A DNA stretch of 64,000 nt, from assembly GCA_964540025.1 (NCBI GenBank), contig CAZIKQ010000003.1, positions 1-64,000 of the forward strand, given 5' to 3'. Shown here piece after piece: positions 55,294 through 64,000 of the stretch. Origin of the DNA: RGIG250 sp964540025. GTDB lineage: Bacteria > Bacillota > Negativicutes > Selenomonadales > Selenomonadaceae. Positions within the stretch are counted from its first letter, which is position 1. Every line of letters starts with the position of its first letter. The translations under genes and the position numbers were made by a program. Below the pieces are notes generated by a model. The model was given only the letters and a program-made list of their open reading frames with translations. It was not told the DNA's origin and searched no databases.

Positions 55294-56140
55294 GGAGCCT
55301 AACTCTCAAAAAGGAAGCTTCAATAATGGCATAGATGGCAGAAATCCTATAGATTCTGATGAAAAAGGTGCCGGTCAAAACTGTGACAACAGCGAACTGA
55401 AAGAGGCTGGCGGGTCTGGTGAACCAGTAAATGAGAAGGAGATTGATGATGGCAGTATGTCGATCATTGCCCATCTGGAAGAATTACGTTGGCGTTTAAT
55501 TCGTGCAATCTTGGCAGTCTTGATTTGTAGTGGTATTTGTTATTGCTTTATTGAAGAGATAATGACTTTTATCTCAGAACCGATAGGGAAATTATATTAT
55601 TTGCAACCTTCGGAGGCTTTTTTTACTTATCTGAAGGTATCAGTCTTTTGCGGTTTCATATTGGCGCTGCCTATCGTTTTTTATCAAATGTGGTGTTTTG
55701 TCCTGCCAGCTCTAACCATTAAAGAACGATATATAGCCGCGGTCATAGTACCTTCTTCGGTAATTCTCTTTTTGTCGGGGCTAGCATTTTCTTTTTTTCT
55801 GGTAATGCCTGCTGCTTTGAAGTTCTTTGGCGGATTTGGAAGTGATTCACTGCTGCCCATGTTTTCGGTGGCCAGGTACTTTGATTTTATGTTTTCATTT
55901 ATTCTTCCCTTTGGCTTTGTGTTTGAACTGCCATTAGTTATTGTCATTGCGGCAAAGCTGGGATTTTTATCTTCAAAATTTTTGGGAGATAAACGGCGTT
56001 ATGTTATCTTTTTATCCTTTGTGATAGGAGCGGTTATTACGCCTACTCCTGATATTTTTACTCAGATCATGGTAGCTCTTCCCATGATTATTCTTAATGA
56101 GTTAAGTTATTTTATCGTCAGATTCATTTTAAGAAAGTGA
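55286..56140 (+). CDS. tatC: Sec-independent translocase TatC with acidic N-terminal extension
   Basis: 284 residues. The TatC core begins at about residue 58 ([18 protein letters not shown]), with six membrane helices and [22 protein letters not shown]. The first 57 residues are hydrophilic, low-complexity and acidic, which is unusual. A good GAAGGA site just before 55286 and no site close to ATG 55457 support the long form. TatC is the receptor for twin-arginine signal peptides. It overlaps tatA and is followed after six bases by ubiD. Confidence 0.92.
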   Translation: MPEEPNSQKGSFNNGIDGRNPIDSDEKGAGQNCDNSELKEAGGSGEPVNEKEIDDGSMSIIAHLEELRWRLIRAILAVLICSGICYCFIEEIMTFISEPIGKLYYLQPSEAFFTYLKVSVFCGFILALPIVFYQMWCFVLPALTIKERYIAAVIVPSSVILFLSGLAFSFFLVMPAALKFFGGFGSDSLLPMFSVARYFDFMFSFILPFGFVFELPLVIVIAAKLGFLSSKFLGDKRRYVIFLSFVIGAVITPTPDIFTQIMVALPMIILNELSYFIVRFILRK

Positions 56141-56146
56141 GCTTCA

Positions 56147-57604
56147 ATGGCATACAGAGACTTGCGAGAGTTTGTGGCAGAGCTGGAAAAGCGAGGTTTG
56201 CTTAAGCGGATAAAGACTCCGGTAAGCTGTGACCTTGAAATTACCGAAATAACGGATCGCATTTCCAAACGAGAGGGAACCGGAAATGTGGCTCTTCTCT
56301 TTGAAAACGTAGTCGGTTACGATATCCCGGTGTTAATAAACGCTTTCGGCAGTATGGAACGTATGGCTTTAGCGTTGGGAGTCGGTACAATTGAGGACTT
56401 GGCAGACGAAATTCGTGCCATGTTAAAGTTGCCCTACATATCATTTCAAAATAAAATGGATGTTATTTCAATAGTTCCAATGATAAAAAGGGCGATAAAT
56501 TTTCCTAAATATGTAAAAAATGCCCCCTGCCAGGAAGTAATTGAGAAAGTGCCTGATTTAGATAAGTTCCCAATTTTAAGGTGCTGGCCACAGGATGGAG
56601 GCCCATTTATAACCCTTCCTCTTGTATTTACAAAAAATCCGGCTACTGGAAAAAGAAATGTGGGAATGTATCGCCTCCAAAAGTATGATAAACGTACAAC
56701 CGGAATGCATTGGCATATTCATAAAAATGGGGCTGATAACTACAGAGATACGATAGCCGCCGGTAAAAAACATATGGAGGTTGCGGTAGCAATTGGTACC
56801 GATCCCGCCCTTACTTATGCGGCTACAGCTCCTTTGCCCAGAGATGTAGATGAGATGGTTTTTGCCGGTTTCCTAAGGCATAAGTCTGTAGAGCTTACAA
56901 AGTGCGTAACAGTTGACGTTGAGGTTCCCGCTGCCAGTGAGATAATCTTAGAGGGGTATGTAGAGGCAGGAGAAGTCAGAAGAGAAGGACCTTTTGGGGA
57001 TCATACCGGTTACTACTCTCTGGCGGATGATTATCCTGTATTCCACATTACCTGTATAACGCACCGGAAAAATCCCATATACGCAGCAACTATAGTTGGC
57101 CGTCCACCTATGGAAGATTGTTATATGGCAAAAGCAACCGAACGAATTTTCCTGCCTGTCCTTCAGCAGATAATTCCCGAAATAGTTGATATAAATTTGC
57201 CGCTTACCGGCGTGTTTCATAACTGCGCCATGGTGTCTATTAAGAAAACGTATCCCCAGCAGGCTAAAAAGGTGATGCAGGCTATTTGGGGCATGGGTCA
57301 AATGATGTTCACAAAGATGATCATAGTAGTTGATGAACATGTTGATGTCCAAAATGAGAAGGAGGTTTGGTGGAGGGTATTCAATAACATTGATGCTAAA
57401 AGTGACATTATTATGGTTGATGGACCACTGGATGCTTTAGATCATTCTTCGCCGATGGCAAAATGGGGCACTAAGCTTGGTATTGATGCAACAAAAACAT
57501 GGCCGGAAGAAGGCCACACGAGAGAATGGCCAGATGAAATATTAATGAGCGAAATAGTCAAGCGAAATGTCAATGAGAAGTGGAAGGATCTTGGCCTTGA
57601 CTGA
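56147..57604 (+). CDS. ubiD: UbiD-family decarboxylase
   Basis: 485 residues, UbiD length. MYRLQKYDKRTTGMHWHIHKNGA near 165-190 and EGPFGDHTGYYSLADDYP near 277-295 are the prenylated-FMN and metal-binding blocks including the catalytic Glu. Such enzymes decarboxylate aromatic acids in ubiquinone or menaquinone synthesis. Here it is directly joined to a UbiA-type prenyltransferase and lies near a polyprenyl synthase, pointing to a quinone pathway (futalosine-type menaquinone is plausible). No ubiX is in the window. Confidence 0.93.
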   Translation: MAYRDLREFVAELEKRGLLKRIKTPVSCDLEITEITDRISKREGTGNVALLFENVVGYDIPVLINAFGSMERMALALGVGTIEDLADEIRAMLKLPYISFQNKMDVISIVPMIKRAINFPKYVKNAPCQEVIEKVPDLDKFPILRCWPQDGGPFITLPLVFTKNPATGKRNVGMYRLQKYDKRTTGMHWHIHKNGADNYRDTIAAGKKHMEVAVAIGTDPALTYAATAPLPRDVDEMVFAGFLRHKSVELTKCVTVDVEVPAASEIILEGYVEAGEVRREGPFGDHTGYYSLADDYPVFHITCITHRKNPIYAATIVGRPPMEDCYMAKATERIFLPVLQQIIPEIVDINLPLTGVFHNCAMVSIKKTYPQQAKKVMQAIWGMGQMMFTKMIIVVDEHVDVQNEKEVWWRVFNNIDAKSDIIMVDGPLDALDHSSPMAKWGTKLGIDATKTWPEEGHTREWPDEILMSEIVKRNVNEKWKDLGLD

Positions 57605-58454
57605 AATAAATCGACTCCTTCGCGCCCATATAAAAAATGTTGCTATTCATCATACTATTTTTGATTTGCCCTTTGCTTATGTTGGCGCAATTCTTGCTTC
57701 AGGGGGCAATCCTGGCTGGAAGGTTTTGATCTGGATAACATTGGCTTTAACCGGGGCTCGCTGCGCAGCCTTGGCTATTGACAATTTAGTGGATTTCAAA
57801 TACGATAAAGTTCATCCAAGGTTTACTAAACGCCCGATGGTTACAGGTGATTTAAGCAAAAGGGATGCGATAATATTTATTGCTGTTTGCACAGTGATAA
57901 TGATTTATTCCGTCATTCAGTTGCCAGATATATGTCTCAAACTTCTGCCAGTTGCCGCTCTTCCATCAATTGTTTATCCATTTATGAAGAGAATAACCTG
58001 TTTGTGCCATGCAGTTTTAGGAGTCGCTATAGCAATGGCTCCAGCCGGAGGTTGGATAGCTGCCGGAGGCAGTATAGATTGGAATTTAATACTGCTTTGC
58101 TCGGCTGTAGGTCTGTGGATAGGTTCCTTTGACGTTATATACGGGGCTCAGGATATAGAATTTGATATTAGCCAGGGCCTTCATTCCATAGCCGTTTCAG
58201 TGGGAGCAGTTAATGCTTTTCGATTAGCGGCTATCGGTCATGCTATGTCTATTGGGACATTTATCTGGCTGGGAATAAGAATGAGCTTAAATTGTCTGTA
58301 TTTTATTGGTATAGCCTTGGCCGCCTGTACTCTGGTATATCAGCATCGAATTGCTGATTACAGGGATTTTTCCTGGCTTACCCAGAAGTATTTTATGCGG
58401 AATGGCATCGTATCTATAGTCATTTTAGTGTTTACATTTGCCAGCTTTTTATAA
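57597..58454 (+). CDS. UbiA-family prenyltransferase
   Basis: 285 residues with eight to nine membrane helices. The first Asp-rich motif is AIDNLVDFKYDKVHPRF and the second FDVIYGAQDIEFD, both needed for Mg-diphosphate binding. AHIKNVAIHHTIFDLPFAY at the N-terminus is typical of the menaquinone MqnP/UbiA branch. The start is uncertain: TTG 57597 has AAGGA suitably upstream, whereas ATG 57567 has no binding site. It overlaps the end of ubiD and is probably co-translated. It attaches a polyprenyl chain to an aromatic ring. Confidence 0.9.
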   Translation: MTEINRLLRAHIKNVAIHHTIFDLPFAYVGAILASGGNPGWKVLIWITLALTGARCAALAIDNLVDFKYDKVHPRFTKRPMVTGDLSKRDAIIFIAVCTVIMIYSVIQLPDICLKLLPVAALPSIVYPFMKRITCLCHAVLGVAIAMAPAGGWIAAGGSIDWNLILLCSAVGLWIGSFDVIYGAQDIEFDISQGLHSIAVSVGAVNAFRLAAIGHAMSIGTFIWLGIRMSLNCLYFIGIALAACTLVYQHRIADYRDFSWLTQKYFMRNGIVSIVILVFTFASFL

Positions 58455-58593
58455 GTTGCTCATATGATATTTTCACTGAGTTTTATTCAATTTTGATGGA
58501 GATGAATATTTCATTACACTGATCAAAGAAATTTTCCACTTTCTGAAGTGGTGAATATCATCTCTAATGATCTCTGAAGAAAGGTTGATAGTT

Positions 58594-59472
58594 ATGTCCG
58601 CAAGAATCCTTTCCGGAAAAGAATTTGCCGCCAAAATTAAAGAGGCAGCAAAGGAAGACGCTTTGGCATTTAGGGATAAATATGGCTTCATGCCGGGCTT
58701 AGCGGTAATTATAGTAGGCGAAGATCCTGCTTCCCAGGTTTACGTTCGAAATAAGAACAAGGCTTGCGAGGAGTTGGGTTTCCACTCTGAGATGATTGCC
58801 CTGCCTGCCGATACTTCAAAGGATGAGCTCCTCAGCAGGATAGATTCATTAAATGCTGACAAGAAAATAAGCGGCATTCTCGTACAGTTGCCATTGCCAA
58901 AGGCGTTGCAGCCTTTCGAGTATGAAGTGTTAAACCGAATTGATCCCATGAAGGATGTTGATGGGTTCCATCCAGTCAATGTAGGAAGGCTCGTTACTGG
59001 TCAGGAATCTCTTGTACCCTGTACTCCTGCCGGCTGTGTAAGGATGCTTGAACTGGCCGATATTCCTCTGGATGGGGCTAATGCGGTTGTAATTGGTCGC
59101 AGTAATATAGTTGGCAAACCTATGATAAGTCTTCTTTTAGAAAAGAATGCTACCGTTACTGTATGTCATTCTCATACAAAAAATCTTGCCGAGATTTGCC
59201 GCAATGCCGATGTTCTTGTGGCGGCAGTCGGAAAGCCTCTGTTTGTAAAGGCTGATATGGTAAAACCGGGAGCAACTGTAATCGATGTTGGCATAAATCG
59301 CATTGAACCAAAGAAGCTTGTTGGTGATGTGGATTACGACTCAGTTAAAGAAGTTGCCGGTGCGATTACTCCAGTTCCAGGTGGCGTGGGCTTGCTGACA
59401 ATTGCCATGCTGATGGCAAATACTGTTAAGGCGGCGAAGCTGCAGGCTGGGGAAAATATGACGATTGCTTAA
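58594..59472 (+). CDS. folD: methylenetetrahydrofolate dehydrogenase/cyclohydrolase
   Basis: 292 residues. [26 protein letters not shown] near 30-55 holds the catalytic Tyr and Lys. [25 protein letters not shown] and [11 protein letters not shown] near 95-150 follow, with the NADP loop [12 protein letters not shown] near 165. It interconverts 5,10-methylene-, methenyl- and 10-formyl-tetrahydrofolate. ATG 58594 is preferred over 58567 because AAAGG lies ten bases before it. fhs follows within 20 bases. Confidence 0.96.
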   Translation: MSARILSGKEFAAKIKEAAKEDALAFRDKYGFMPGLAVIIVGEDPASQVYVRNKNKACEELGFHSEMIALPADTSKDELLSRIDSLNADKKISGILVQLPLPKALQPFEYEVLNRIDPMKDVDGFHPVNVGRLVTGQESLVPCTPAGCVRMLELADIPLDGANAVVIGRSNIVGKPMISLLLEKNATVTVCHSHTKNLAEICRNADVLVAAVGKPLFVKADMVKPGATVIDVGINRIEPKKLVGDVDYDSVKEVAGAITPVPGGVGLLTIAMLMANTVKAAKLQAGENMTIA

Positions 59473-59491
59473 TTCAGGAGGGATAATGACT

Positions 59492-61159
59492 ATGAAAACA
59501 GATGTAGAAATTGCTCAGGAAGCGAAGATTCGCCCGATTGGTGAAATAGCGGAGAAACTTGGTCTTACAAATGACGAGATTGAGTATTACGGTAAATACA
59601 AAGCAAAGATTACCCTCGGCGCCTATGAACGGGTAAAGGAAAATAAGAACGGTAAACTAATTCTTGTTACGGCAATAAATCCCACCTCAGCCGGTGAAGG
59701 GAAAACCACCACAAGCGTTGGTTTGGCCGATGCTTTCCATGTTATAGGGAAAAATGTGGCTGTGGCACTTCGTGAGCCTTCCCTTGGGCCGTGCTTTGGT
59801 GTGAAGGGCGGCGCTGCTGGTGGCGGCTATGCCCAAGTCGTTCCTATGGAGGATATAAATCTCCATTTTACTGGAGATTTCCATGCCATTACAACTGCAC
59901 ACAATCTTTTGGCTGCGGTGATTGATAACCACATTCAGCAGGGTAATGCTCTTGATATTGATGTCCGTCGCATTGTATGGAAGCGTGTCCTTGATTTGAA
60001 TGATCGTGCCCTCAGGCATGTGGTCATCGGGCTGGGCGGCAAGGCTCACGGTGTTCCCCGTGAGACCGGATTTGATATCACTGTTGCTTCGGAAATGATG
60101 GCGATTCTTTGTCTGTCCTCGGGTCTTCAGGATATGAAAGAGCGGTTGGGAAGGATCGTCATTGCTTACGACCGTTCAGGAAGGGCAATTCGTGCTGCCG
60201 AGCTGAATGTAACCGGGGCTTTGACGCTTCTCTTTAAGGATGCAATCAAACCAAATCTTGTCCAAACCTTGGAAGGAACACCTGCCTTTATCCATGGCGG
60301 TCCCTTTGCAAACATTGCCCATGGCTGCAATAGTGTAATGGCGACAAAATTTGCCCTTAAGTTTGCCGATTACGTAGTAACTGAGGCAGGCTTTGGCGCT
60401 GATCTCGGCGCTGAAAAATTCCTTGATATAAAGTGTCGCTTTGCTGGCTTCAATCCGGATGCAGTTGTAATTGTCGCTACCGTCCGGGCATTGAAAATGC
60501 ACGGTGGCTTAGGCAAAAAAGAACTGGATAAGATTGACATGGAAGCTCTTAAAAAGGGTATGGCAAACCTCACAAAGCACATTGAGAACATTCATGCCTT
60601 TGGATTACCTGCGGTTGTCGCCCTTAACGCTTTTCCAACCGATACTCCTGAAGAAATTGCACTCGTGGAGAAAATGTGTAGCGAAATGGGAGCTGAAGTT
60701 GCTTTGTCTGAAGTTTGGGCAAAAGGTGGCAAAGGCGGCGTAGAACTTGCTAAAAAAGTTGAGGCAGCCATTGAGAAACCCAAAAATTTCAAGTTTATGT
60801 ATGATGTGAGCCAGACTATTCCTGAGAAGATTAGCGCTATAGCTAAAACGATTTATGGTGCTGACGGTGTTGTTTTCACAGCAGATGCCAATAAGCAGAT
60901 GAAAGAGATTGAAGATCTTGGTTATGACAAAATGCCGATATGCATGGCAAAAACACAGTATTCCCTCAGTGATGATGAAACTAAAGTGGGGCGTCCCAGT
61001 GGATTTAACATCACAGTAAGAGAGCTTAAGATCTCTGCTGGAGCTGGTTTCATAGTTGCGCTAACCGGTAATATTCTTACCATGCCTGGTCTGCCTAAAA
61101 AGCCGGCCGCTGAAAACATGGATATTGATGAGAATGGTATCATTACTGGACTGTTCTGA
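59492..61159 (+). CDS. fhs: formate-tetrahydrofolate ligase
   Basis: 555 residues, family length. The ATP loop is [19 protein letters not shown] near residue 65. [22 protein letters not shown] near 90-110 and [20 protein letters not shown] near 268 are the two Fhs signatures. It makes 10-formyl-THF from formate and ATP. ATG 59492 is chosen for spacing from AGGAGG (59477-59482); ATG 59486 lies too close. With folD it forms a formate assimilation pair, common in anaerobes. Confidence 0.97.
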   Translation: MKTDVEIAQEAKIRPIGEIAEKLGLTNDEIEYYGKYKAKITLGAYERVKENKNGKLILVTAINPTSAGEGKTTTSVGLADAFHVIGKNVAVALREPSLGPCFGVKGGAAGGGYAQVVPMEDINLHFTGDFHAITTAHNLLAAVIDNHIQQGNALDIDVRRIVWKRVLDLNDRALRHVVIGLGGKAHGVPRETGFDITVASEMMAILCLSSGLQDMKERLGRIVIAYDRSGRAIRAAELNVTGALTLLFKDAIKPNLVQTLEGTPAFIHGGPFANIAHGCNSVMATKFALKFADYVVTEAGFGADLGAEKFLDIKCRFAGFNPDAVVIVATVRALKMHGGLGKKELDKIDMEALKKGMANLTKHIENIHAFGLPAVVALNAFPTDTPEEIALVEKMCSEMGAEVALSEVWAKGGKGGVELAKKVEAAIEKPKNFKFMYDVSQTIPEKISAIAKTIYGADGVVFTADANKQMKEIEDLGYDKMPICMAKTQYSLSDDETKVGRPSGFNITVRELKISAGAGFIVALTGNILTMPGLPKKPAAENMDIDENGIITGLF

Positions 61160-61180
61160 TGAAAAATTTTTGATGGCAAA

Positions 61181-61200
61181 GGGCGGGGGAGACTCCGCCC
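61181..61200 (+). terminator. GC-rich hairpin after fhs
   Basis: GGGCGG (61181-61186) pairs with CCGCCC (61195-61200) over an eight-base loop. No T-run follows, so it may be a processing or attenuation hairpin rather than a terminator. Confidence 0.4.
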
Positions 61201-61243
61201 AATTCATCGTTATTTAACTGGTTTAATACGGGTGTATAAAGAT

Positions 61244-62350
61244 ATGAATAATCGCTGGTTAAAAAGGCTGAACTTTCCCCTGATTATTGCTACTTTGGGA
61301 ATTATGATTATGAGTCTTGTGATAATTGGCAGTGCAACCCATATTAACGATGATGGCGGTCAACGCTTCTGGTACGTTCAGCGCCAGGGAATATTTGCCA
61401 TAATAAATATTGCCGTAGTACTTTTTCTTATTAACTTTGATTACAAGATGTTGCAGCGTTATGGCAACGCTCTGTATATTATTAACCTGATACTTCTTTT
61501 AGCAGTTATGTTCTTCGGGCATTCTGCCCTGGGAGCGCAAAGATGGATTCAGATTGGCCCAATTAATTTACAGCCTTCTGAGTTCTCAAAGCTTCTTATT
61601 ATAATTTCTTTGGCTTCAATGTTAGAGGACAAGATTGGAAAATTGGAGACGATTTATGACTTATTGCCGATTGCTGCATATGTGATGGTGCCTTTCCTAT
61701 TGGTTTTGAAGCAGCCAGATTTAGGAACATCGTTGGTTTTTGTTGCTATTTTCCTCGGTATGATTTTTTCTGCAGGAGTCAATTTGAAGCTTCTGGGCGG
61801 ATTATTTGGAGTAGGAATTGCCTTGATGCCGTTGCTTTGGCATTTGTTGAAGGACTATCAAAAAACGAGAATAATGGTATTTCTTGACCCCAATATCGAT
61901 CCGCTTGGTTCTGGTTATCATATAATTCAATCAAAGATAGCAATTGGTTCAGGAATGCTGTTTGGTAAGGGCTTATTTGAAGGGACACAAAGTCAGCTAA
62001 ATTTTTTACCGGAAAATCATACGGATTTTATTTTTGCAGTCGTTGGTGAAGAACTTGGATTTGTGGGTTGTTCGTTCTTGCTTTTATTGTATTTAGTTCT
62101 TTTATGGCAAGGAATAAAGACTGCCATTGAAGCCAGTGATAATTTTGGTAAGTTATTGGCTGTCGGTATCAGCTCAATGCTTGCTTTTCATGTGCTTGTA
62201 AATGTTGGGATGACTTTGGGCATTATGCCGGTAACGGGAATTCCTTTGCCTTTGATGAGCTATGGAATCAGCTCTTTAACGACAAATATCATGGCGATTG
62301 GACTGCTTTTAAATATTCAGATGCGCAAGCAACGATCAATGTTCGACTAA
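61244..62350 (+). CDS. rodA: rod shape-determining SEDS protein RodA/FtsW family
   Basis: 368 residues and about ten membrane helices. GHSALGAQRWIQIGPINLQPSEFSKL near 95-120 and KQPDLGTSLVFVAIFLGM near 150 are conserved blocks. LPENHTDFIFAVVGEELGF near 258 holds the catalytic Asp region, with MPVTGIPLPLMSYGISSL near 335. It is a peptidoglycan glycosyltransferase; length and motifs favour RodA over FtsW. ATG 61244 is used with the upstream CGGGTG; GTG 61232 is the alternative. Confidence 0.93.
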   Translation: MNNRWLKRLNFPLIIATLGIMIMSLVIIGSATHINDDGGQRFWYVQRQGIFAIINIAVVLFLINFDYKMLQRYGNALYIINLILLLAVMFFGHSALGAQRWIQIGPINLQPSEFSKLLIIISLASMLEDKIGKLETIYDLLPIAAYVMVPFLLVLKQPDLGTSLVFVAIFLGMIFSAGVNLKLLGGLFGVGIALMPLLWHLLKDYQKTRIMVFLDPNIDPLGSGYHIIQSKIAIGSGMLFGKGLFEGTQSQLNFLPENHTDFIFAVVGEELGFVGCSFLLLLYLVLLWQGIKTAIEASDNFGKLLAVGISSMLAFHVLVNVGMTLGIMPVTGIPLPLMSYGISSLTTNIMAIGLLLNIQMRKQRSMFD

Positions 62351-62371
62351 CTAATTAAAGGGAACGGAGGA

Positions 62372-62388
62372 TTTGACAAATTGTCAAA
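62372..62388. repeat. palindrome across the start of the last gene
   Basis: TTTGACAA-A-TTGTCAAA is a perfect eight-bp inverted repeat with one central base. It spans the TTG start at 62381 and lies just after the CGGAGG ribosome site. Confidence 0.35.
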
Positions 62389-64000
62389 AGTAATAATACC
62401 CCCCGATATATTACAGTCAGTATCAAAACCAGGCAGATACACGGGCAATGAATGGAATCAAGTTGTAAAAGGACATGATACGGTAGAGTGTACATTTGCT
62501 TTATCGCTTCCTGATGTATACGAAGTTGGCATGTCTAATTTAGGCTTAAAAATCATTTATGAGGTCTTAAACAACAGAAAAGATACTGCAGCAGAGCGGG
62601 TATATGCTCCATGGATCGATATGGAAGAAAAAATGCGGGAAAGAAATATACCGCTATTTTCTCTGGAAACAAAAACGCCGGTAAAAGAGTTTGATTTTTT
62701 AGGCATTTCTTTACAATATGAAATGATTTATACCAACATAATCAATATGTTGGACTTAGGCTCAATATCCATATGGAGTAAAGATAGGGACGATAATGAA
62801 CCATTTATTGTCGGTGGTGGGCCCTGTGTGTATAATGCAGAACCTTTGGCTGATTTCTTTGACTTCTTCATTGTGGGGGAAGGGGAAGAAGTAATCGGTG
62901 AAATAGTTGAGGCATTTATTAAATGGAAAAATGCGGACAAACCCAATGGAAGAACTGGGTTCTTGAAGATAGCGGCTTCTATCCCAGGAGTATATGTACC
63001 GTCCTTGTATATTGAAAAAAGGGATGAAAATGATAATTTTGTTTCATTGAAGCCGGTTGACGCTACTGTTCCCGCAGTAGTAATCAAGCGGGTAATAGCT
63101 GATATAGATTCTGTTGAGTTTCTTGAAAAACCAGTTGTTCCATATCTTGATATTGTCCATAACAGAATAATGCTGGAGCTTTTCAGAGGCTGTACAAGAG
63201 GCTGCCGTTTTTGTCAGGCTGGAATCGCGTACAGACCGGTTAGAGAACGGAGTATGGATCGGTTAAGAAAGCTTGCCAGAAAACTTGTGGATACCACCGG
63301 CTACAGTGAAATGTCCCTGACTTCATTGAGCTCGGCTGACTATTCTTGTCTTCGCCCTTTGGTGGAGGAGTTTATTGCTACTCTGGGAAAGGAAAAAATT
63401 AGTTTCTCGTTGCCATCTTTACGCATTGACAGTTTTTCTGTAGATTTGGCTGAAAAGCTTCAGAATGTAAGAAAAAGCAGTCTCACGTTTGCTCCGGAGG
63501 CTGGAACCCAACGTTTGCGCAATGTAATAAACAAAGGTGTGACAGAGGATGACCTGATTAATTCTCTGTCTGCCGCCTATCATCAGGGTTGGAAAAGTAT
63601 CAAATTATATTTTATGATTGGACTGCCAACCGAAACAGATGAGGATATTATCGGAATTGCAAGGCTGGCGAAAAGAGCTGTTGATCTTTATCAAGAGATT
63701 AGGGGACGTAGAGGTGTCAAAGTAACTATAAGTGTCTCTTGTTTTGTCCCCAAGCCTTTTACGCCGTTCCAGTGGTTTGGCCAGAACACCATGGAGGAGT
63801 TTCACAGAAAGCAGCAGCTCCTTAAAGAACACATTAACGATAAGTCTATACGATATACATATCATGAGGCCAAGGTCAGTTTGCTTGAGGGAGTTTTAGC
63901 CCGTGGAGACAGAAAGCTGTCAAATTTGCTTATTGAGGCATGGAAAGCAGGTGCCAAATTTGACGGATGGACTGAACTGTTTAATTATGATGCCTGGGTG
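62381..64000 (+). CDS. radical SAM protein, TIGR03960-like, cut by the window end
   Basis: 540 codons are visible with no stop before the right edge. It starts at TTG 62381, ten bases after CGGAGG. The N-terminal part (about 1-250) has LPDVYEVGMSNLGLKIIYEVLN and FIVGGGPCVYNAEPLADFFDFFIVGEGEE, a B12-binding-like fold. The Fe-S motif RGCTRGCRFCQAG is near residue 275, followed by TSLSSADYSCL and LTFAPEAGTQRLRNVINKG. This matches the family of large radical SAM proteins found beside rodA and ribonuclease G in Firmicutes, often with a DUF2344 partner next. Function unknown; RNA or protein modification is a guess. Confidence 0.88.
   Translation, partial: MSKVIIPPDILQSVSKPGRYTGNEWNQVVKGHDTVECTFALSLPDVYEVGMSNLGLKIIYEVLNNRKDTAAERVYAPWIDMEEKMRERNIPLFSLETKTPVKEFDFLGISLQYEMIYTNIINMLDLGSISIWSKDRDDNEPFIVGGGPCVYNAEPLADFFDFFIVGEGEEVIGEIVEAFIKWKNADKPNGRTGFLKIAASIPGVYVPSLYIEKRDENDNFVSLKPVDATVPAVVIKRVIADIDSVEFLEKPVVPYLDIVHNRIMLELFRGCTRGCRFCQAGIAYRPVRERSMDRLRKLARKLVDTTGYSEMSLTSLSSADYSCLRPLVEEFIATLGKEKISFSLPSLRIDSFSVDLAEKLQNVRKSSLTFAPEAGTQRLRNVINKGVTEDDLINSLSAAYHQGWKSIKLYFMIGLPTETDEDIIGIARLAKRAVDLYQEIRGRRGVKVTISVSCFVPKPFTPFQWFGQNTMEEFHRKQQLLKEHINDKSIRYTYHEAKVSLLEGVLARGDRKLSNLLIEAWKAGAKFDGWTELFNYDAWV

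Overview
The window reads as a chromosomal segment of a diderm, Gram-negative-staining Firmicute, most likely a member of the Negativicutes (Selenomonas/Sporomusa/Pelosinus-type). Firmicute traits are the RNA polymerase delta subunit, RemA, MutS2, a SAM-I riboswitch in front of metK, strong AGGAGG-type ribosome binding sites and frequent TTG/GTG starts. Diderm traits are a TolC-type outer-membrane factor in an operon with a MacA-like adaptor and MacB-like ABC transporter. The genus assignment is inference from gene content only.

Layout. 1-6.8 kb is an accessory surface-glycan island: a glycerophosphotransferase-like protein, an IspD/TarI-type cytidylyltransferase, an NAD-dependent epimerase, a two-domain CDP-glycerol transferase/glycosyltransferase, and two decayed copies of one cassette (N-terminal GAG-motif domain plus hexapeptide acetyltransferase). 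One copy carries homopolymer frameshifts and the other has collapsed by internal deletion. A serine recombinase (6.9-7.6 kb) closes the island. 8-17 kb holds an HD-GYP protein with an altered HD dyad, mutS2, a PepSY membrane protein, two ABC systems (an ABC-2 exporter and a Zn/Mn-type importer without a binding protein) and tRNA-Ser(UGA). 17-20 kb holds putP and a receiver-CheX/CheX pair.

20-33 kb is housekeeping: argS, rpoE, pyrG (frame broken once), dapF, yicC-remA-gmk-rpoZ-coaBC, lgt, then the methionine block (SAM riboswitch, metK, metNIQ) closed by a hairpin with 25-bp perfect arms. 33-38 kb is a minus-strand group: isochorismatase-like hydrolase, acyltransferase, SIMPL protein, corA and a TauE-type transporter. 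The corA leader contains alternative pairings that could hide or expose the start region and is the best candidate here for an undescribed regulatory RNA. 38-43 kb is the tolC-macA-macB efflux operon.

43-64 kb contains a polysaccharide deacetylase, uppP, pth, a radical SAM protein, cheR, a degenerate phenylacetate-CoA-ligase-like gene (also frame broken), uvrA, a cation diffusion facilitator, a DeoD-type phosphorylase, a quinone-pathway and protein-export cluster (polyprenyl synthase, tatA, tatC, ubiD, ubiA), the one-carbon genes folD and fhs, rodA, and a radical SAM gene that runs off the right edge.
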